Assembly: GCF_019457885.1 (NCBI RefSeq)
Contig: NZ_JAHZST010000007.1
Location: 1-64,000 of the forward strand
From: Shewanella nanhaiensis
GTDB lineage: Bacteria > Pseudomonadota > Gammaproteobacteria > Enterobacterales > Shewanellaceae
Reading direction: 5' to 3'
DNA: 64,000 nucleotides
This document shows, piece after piece, positions 60,419-64,000 of the stretch. Within the stretch, counting starts at the first letter, position 1. Every line of letters starts with the position of its first letter. The notes beneath the pieces are model-generated. The model worked only from the letters and a program-made list of their open reading frames with translations, was not told where the DNA came from and did not search any database. A program made the translations under genes and the position numbers.

Positions 60419-60441
60419 AAAAAGGAGCCTTAGCTCCTTTT
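60419..60441. terminator. bidirectional terminator between uspA and gltS
   Basis: AAAAGGAGC, a CTTA loop, then GCTCCTTTT, between the convergent genes. Confidence 0.8.
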
Positions 60442-60472
60442 CATCCACACAAATTTAACAGCCCAAACGCAT

Positions 60473-61717
60473 TTAAAAGTATGCAAAAAGGTTAATGATC
60501 ATCGCATTGATAATATCGATAAAGAAACCACAAACTAAAGGTACAATAATAAAAGCTCTGTGCGCTGCACCATATTGTTGGGTAACCGCAGTCATATTCA
60601 CAATTGCAGTTGCCGTAGAGCCTAAAGTAACCCCTCCAAAACCCGAACAGATAACAGCAGCCTCATAATCTTTGCCCATCATTCTAAAAACAATAAACAC
60701 AGTAAACACTATTGAAAGCAGCACCTGTAAGCTCATTACCACTGATATATAAAACAGGCTACCTTCAAGCTCCCATATTTTAAGACTCATCAATGCCATG
60801 GTTAAAAACATGCCTAGACAGATATCTTGAATCAAAGAGAGCCCTTGAGAAGCATCTTTAAGGTAAGCCTCTCCTTTATCTTTCTTGCGGTTAAGCAGGG
60901 CTCGCCCACTATTACCTATGATGATACCAGCCAATAAACACGCTACAAACATGGGCAGTTTAAGCCCTATCTCTTGCAGTGCAATATCGATAAAATAACC
61001 AATAATCAAGGTCACATTTAACCAGAGCCAAGCTCTTAACACACCAAAATAATCCACCCTAATATGCTGTGAGCTTGTTGCATGACTAGCACCAATATCT
61101 AAGCTCTCATCTTGATTAGCCTTAATATGATGGCGTTTCATCAAGTATGCCGCGATAGGTCCACCAATTACACAAGCTGAAATTAACCCTAATGTATTTG
61201 ATGCAATCCCAAGCTCATTTGCATTAGCGATACCCAGCTCTTCCACAAACGTCGGCGTCCAAGCCATTGCCGTACCCACGCCACCAATCAACGAAATAGA
61301 GCCCGACATTAAGCCTGCTTTAGGATCTAATCCAAATAGAGATGCAACGCTGACCCCCATAAAGTTTTGCATAAAGATAAACAGCGTCGACAATGTGATT
61401 AAAATAAGTAAGGGTTTGCCACCTTTAATTAAGGTGGCAAAATCAGCTTTCAATCCTATTCCAGCAAAGAAATACAGAAGCAAGATATCTCTTACCTCCA
61501 AATTAAACTCTATTTGTAGATCAAATCCATAATAGAGAATGCCGACAATAGAAGCACATGCAAAACCACCAACTACGGGCTCCGGAATACTATATTTACG
61601 CAATAATTCATAGCGGGAGATGATGGCTTTTCCGATAAAGAGTGCGATGATAGCTAAAGTGAAAGAGACAAAATCTTTAATCTCGAGCAGTTGTGGTTCT
61701 AATACTTGGGGATCCAT
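60473..61717 (-). CDS. gltS: sodium/glutamate symporter
   Basis: 414 aa with ten or more membrane helices in two inverted halves. Family motifs: I-P-E-P-V-V-G-G-F (first half), F-F-A-G-I-G-L-K-A-D, the re-entrant loop G-S-I-S-L-I-G-G-V-G-T-A-M-A-W, and in the second half G-F-G-G-V-T-L-G-S-T-A-T-A-I-V-N-M. The G-G-V-G-T/G-G-V-T-L-G-S pair forms the substrate and Na sites. It imports glutamate with sodium across the inner membrane. It is monocistronic. Confidence 0.93.
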   Translation of the reverse strand: MDPQVLEPQLLEIKDFVSFTLAIIALFIGKAIISRYELLRKYSIPEPVVGGFACASIVGILYYGFDLQIEFNLEVRDILLLYFFAGIGLKADFATLIKGGKPLLILITLSTLFIFMQNFMGVSVASLFGLDPKAGLMSGSISLIGGVGTAMAWTPTFVEELGIANANELGIASNTLGLISACVIGGPIAAYLMKRHHIKANQDESLDIGASHATSSQHIRVDYFGVLRAWLWLNVTLIIGYFIDIALQEIGLKLPMFVACLLAGIIIGNSGRALLNRKKDKGEAYLKDASQGLSLIQDICLGMFLTMALMSLKIWELEGSLFYISVVMSLQVLLSIVFTVFIVFRMMGKDYEAAVICSGFGGVTLGSTATAIVNMTAVTQQYGAAHRAFIIVPLVCGFFIDIINAMIINLFAYF

Positions 61718-61823
61718 TCTAGTTTTTATCCTTTATAAGCGTGAATTTAGCTTACAAAATAATAACGCTTAGTAAAAGATAAAAACTGATTAAAATAAAT
61801 AACTTATTTAGATGCAGACAAGG

Positions 61824-62300
61824 TCAAGCTATCTTAGTGGTTACTAAATCACTGGGCTCAAATCGGCTCTTAAAACTAAACGCATAGGGTGACTCCCCAT
61901 GCTCTCTTAAGTGCTCTAACCTTAACTTTCCCTCCTCGACATCGGGTATATGCCCTTTAGGTACCCACCAAAGCACATAGTTCGCCTGGGTTAACTTCTC
62001 AAACCACTCCTTTTTACGCTTCATAAAGCTAATATGGTGAGTCATGTACATAAACCCCTTAAGTGCATCGGGAGATTGCCATACTGACATATTGACCAGT
62101 AACAGAGGATCATCAAAAGCCTGAATAGCGGTTGCATCACCACTCTCATCTTTAAGTCGCCAGATAAAGCCTTCACTGGACTCTGCCATCGCGTTGACAG
62201 ACTCTAAGTTATCGACGAACTCCTTCATCAAAGGCTCATCCATCTCTCCTCTGGCTTTAGCAATATTTAATTGTGCCAGCTCCATATCATGCTTTCTCAT
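61824..62300 (-). CDS. DUF3291-family protein
   Basis: 158 aa starting at M-R-K-H-D; GGAGTG lies in front. A soluble ferredoxin-like (dimeric alpha-beta barrel) protein: E-L-A-Q-L-N-I-A-K-A, W-R-L-K-D-E-S-G-D-A-T, L-L-V-N-M-S-V-W-Q-S-P-D-A-L, and L-W-W-V-P-K-G-H-I-P. This is the DUF3291 pattern, related to small monooxygenases, with no demonstrated reaction. Single gene, transcribed away from the hemerythrin-GGDEF gene. Confidence 0.83.
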   Translation of the reverse strand: MRKHDMELAQLNIAKARGEMDEPLMKEFVDNLESVNAMAESSEGFIWRLKDESGDATAIQAFDDPLLLVNMSVWQSPDALKGFMYMTHHISFMKRKKEWFEKLTQANYVLWWVPKGHIPDVEEGKLRLEHLREHGESPYAFSFKSRFEPSDLVTTKIA

Positions 62301-62356
62301 CACTCCATCCTTGAATCTAAAATGTCACGTTAGTCATAAGCATACACAAGAGTAAA

Positions 62357-62397
62357 ATTGCATCAAGCCTATTGCATCAAACCTATTGCATCAAGCC
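62357..62397. repeat. three 14-bp tandem repeats
   Basis: ATTGCATCAAGCCT at 62357, ATTGCATCAAACCT at 62371 and ATTGCATCAAGCC at 62385, in the divergent gap between the DUF3291 and hemerythrin genes. A short direct-repeat array, possibly a regulator-binding cluster or slippage product. Confidence 0.7.
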
Positions 62398-62525
62398 ACA
62401 GCTCATCACTTTCCTCTTCAACTGCTAACGCATAAAAACAAAACTGTGCGCCAGAACAACGACAGTGCACTGATCTCTATCTAAAATCTATCGTCGATAA
62501 AAAATATGAGAGTGATAATTTTAAA

Positions 62526-63659
62526 ATGGATTCATTTCAATGGGATAAAAACTTTGCTACAGGGATAGATGATGTTGATTTCCAACATAAAAAGTTAGTG
62601 GATCTGATAAACCGCTTTGGTCATCAACTCGCCAGCGATGAGCTGGTCATGGAGGATATTAATCAGGTATTGCAGGAGTTATGGTTATACACCCAAGAAC
62701 ACTTCCAAGATGAAGAGCGGTTAATGCATAAAAAGGGGATAGACCCAAGACACCTTACTATGCAAAAACAGGCTCATCGTTACTTTCTCCATGAAGTGCA
62801 GCAGATGCAGGCAAGCATCTCCATCGACCAACCTGACGCCCTTAAATACCTGTTAGATTTTCTGACTCAATGGCTTGCTTATCATATTTTAGGTGATGAC
62901 AAGAACATGGCTCGTCAAATTGAAGCAATAGATGCAGGCATGAGTCCGCAGGAAGCTTTTGCAAAGGAGGAGTCACAGGCCGATAATGCCACCGCTCCCC
63001 TACTGACCGCGCTCAACGGCCTCTTTAATCAGGTCTCTCAACGTAATAAACAGCTAATCGATCTCAATCAAACCTTAGAGGAGAAAGTGCGCCTACGAAC
63101 TCAGGCCCTTAGCGATGCTAACACTCATCTGGAAAAGCTTTCCATTACCGATATGCTTACAGGTTTGGCAAATCGACGTTTTGCGATGGAGAAATTAACT
63201 CAGCTTTGGCACAAACCTGACTCATCTCTTGGCTGCATTATGATAGATGCCGATCACTTTAAAACCGTAAACGACACCTATGGCCATGATGCAGGCGATC
63301 TTGTGTTATGTCGGCTGGCCAAAGTTCTCGAACATGCTGTGCGCACCGATGATTTTGTCTGCCGCTTAGGGGGGGATGAGTTTCTTATTCTCTGCCCCGA
63401 AACAGATTTGGCAGGATTACAGTATATCGCCGACCAACTCCTCACTAAAGTTAACGCCATCTTAGTGACATTTGGCGCCAACAAGAGCAATTTAAATTTA
63501 AATGGACACTGGAGAGGCAGTGTCAGCATAGGCTTGGCGGTGAGAACCCCAGATATGATGCAGCAAACTGAGCTTCTTAAACAGGCCGACCAAGCCCTCT
63601 ACCTTGCCAAAGAAGCGGGGAAAAACTGCATACGGACTGAAACTGCTATTGCCTGCTAG
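62526..63659 (+). CDS. bacteriohemerythrin-GGDEF diguanylate cyclase
   Basis: 377 aa. Hemerythrin domain 1-130 with di-iron ligands H21, H59, E63, H84, H120 and D125; the usual H-x3-H pair is Q80-x3-H84, so one histidine ligand appears replaced. A coiled coil (165-205) links to the GGDEF domain with intact G-G-D-E-F at 282-286 and I-site R-T-D-D at 273-276. Known relatives use O2 or redox state of the di-iron site to tune c-di-GMP synthesis; the altered ligand may change O2 affinity. It is monocistronic and overlaps the convergent GFA gene by 14 bases. Confidence 0.92.
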   Translation: MDSFQWDKNFATGIDDVDFQHKKLVDLINRFGHQLASDELVMEDINQVLQELWLYTQEHFQDEERLMHKKGIDPRHLTMQKQAHRYFLHEVQQMQASISIDQPDALKYLLDFLTQWLAYHILGDDKNMARQIEAIDAGMSPQEAFAKEESQADNATAPLLTALNGLFNQVSQRNKQLIDLNQTLEEKVRLRTQALSDANTHLEKLSITDMLTGLANRRFAMEKLTQLWHKPDSSLGCIMIDADHFKTVNDTYGHDAGDLVLCRLAKVLEHAVRTDDFVCRLGGDEFLILCPETDLAGLQYIADQLLTKVNAILVTFGANKSNLNLNGHWRGSVSIGLAVRTPDMMQQTELLKQADQALYLAKEAGKNCIRTETAIAC

Positions 63660-64000
63660 GTTCAAAAGAATCGTACCTAGGCAGCTGGATATCTAGCTCT
63701 TCCCAACTCGCTTTCGATGAAACAAAATTGTGGGAGATGGGTCGCTCAGTAATATCTGAGTCGAGGATCCCTAGCCTTAATCTATAACGGCTAGGATCCT
63801 GCTCATTTGAACTATATACAGGTGAGCCACAGTGAGAGCAAAAATGTCTATTTCGGCCAGGTTTAAATGAAAATGTACTTAAGCTTTCTTGGCCTGATAC
63901 GATCTCAAAATCTGCTGCTTTGACGAATCCATTAGTGGCAAAAGCTGTACCGCTATTCTTTCTGCACAATGAGCAGTGGCAGTGAATAATGTCACTAATC
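63646..64000 (-). CDS. GFA/CENP-V-family protein (partial at window edge)
   Basis: The frame stays open to base 64000. It begins inside the N-terminal zinc site: H-C-H-C-S-L-C-R-K-N-S-G, followed by F-C-S-H-C-G-S-P-V-Y, so two zinc-binding cysteine clusters are present as in glutathione-dependent formaldehyde-activating (GFA) proteins. These bind glutathione or act as carbon-sulfur lyases; many have unknown substrates. The first Met inside the window (63969) is internal, not the start. Confidence 0.88.
   Translation of the reverse strand, partial: ISDIIHCHCSLCRKNSGTAFATNGFVKAADFEIVSGQESLSTFSFKPGRNRHFCSHCGSPVYSSNEQDPSRYRLRLGILDSDITERPISHNFVSSKASWEELDIQLPRYDSFEPSRQ

Overview
The window looks like the chromosome of a marine gammaproteobacterium, most likely a Shewanella. 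The reasons are the AT-leaning coding style, a GlyGly-CTERM subtilase, a LruC-domain exoprotein, a lipoprotein whose cysteine is followed by six glycines, a PsrA-like box before a fadE-type gene, and an rsmS/ybaM homologue. The genus is inferred from gene content only. No rRNA, tRNA, CRISPR array or prophage was seen.

Layout. 1-2.9 kb: tail of an IS3-type transposase, an unknown gene, a CBS-pair protein, a DoxX protein and an Ohr peroxidase. 3.1-10.8 kb: an LpxR-like lipid A deacylase, then a leftward signalling operon of a 1500-aa hybrid kinase, a REC-GGDEF cyclase and a response regulator. 11.1-18 kb: secreted and surface functions: an M35 metallopeptidase followed by a free-standing copy of its own N-terminal domain, a small beta-barrel, a LruC protein, a MITE-like repeat and a lipoprotein. 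18-20.5 kb: a three-gene membrane operon behind a Fur-like box. 20.5-25 kb: acyl-CoA dehydrogenase, a cysteine-tailed MarR regulator, a secreted protein and a redoxin. 25.4-32.8 kb: a GlyGly-CTERM subtilase, an ArsR/permease pair, and HxlR/SDR/double-cupin genes.

32.9-58.2 kb is the most unusual part, an island transcribed almost entirely leftward. It holds two copies of one module: a Sec-exported Rhs/YD-repeat protein, then a small immunity-like gene, then a RAYT transposase or its remnant, then a tandem array of 10-12 small secreted proteins. The 22 small proteins (about 105-125 aa; one frameshifted, plus one 3' remnant) are strongly diverged but share a signal peptide, short beta-type segments, a central amphipathic helix with an L-A-A core, a following V-x-hydrophobic strand and, in most, one or two cysteine pairs. 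The larger Rhs protein has SpvB/TcdB-type regions. The other is split in two at a TAATG junction. Duplication scars mark the right edge: a copy of the 5' end of the large Rhs gene and a copy of the 3' end of the cupin gene that borders the island on the left.

58.2-64 kb returns to core-like genes: rsmS, a zinc-ribbon-like protein, a NUDIX hydrolase, a second MITE-like repeat, uspA, gltS, a DUF3291 protein, a hemerythrin-GGDEF cyclase and a GFA-family protein cut by the window edge.
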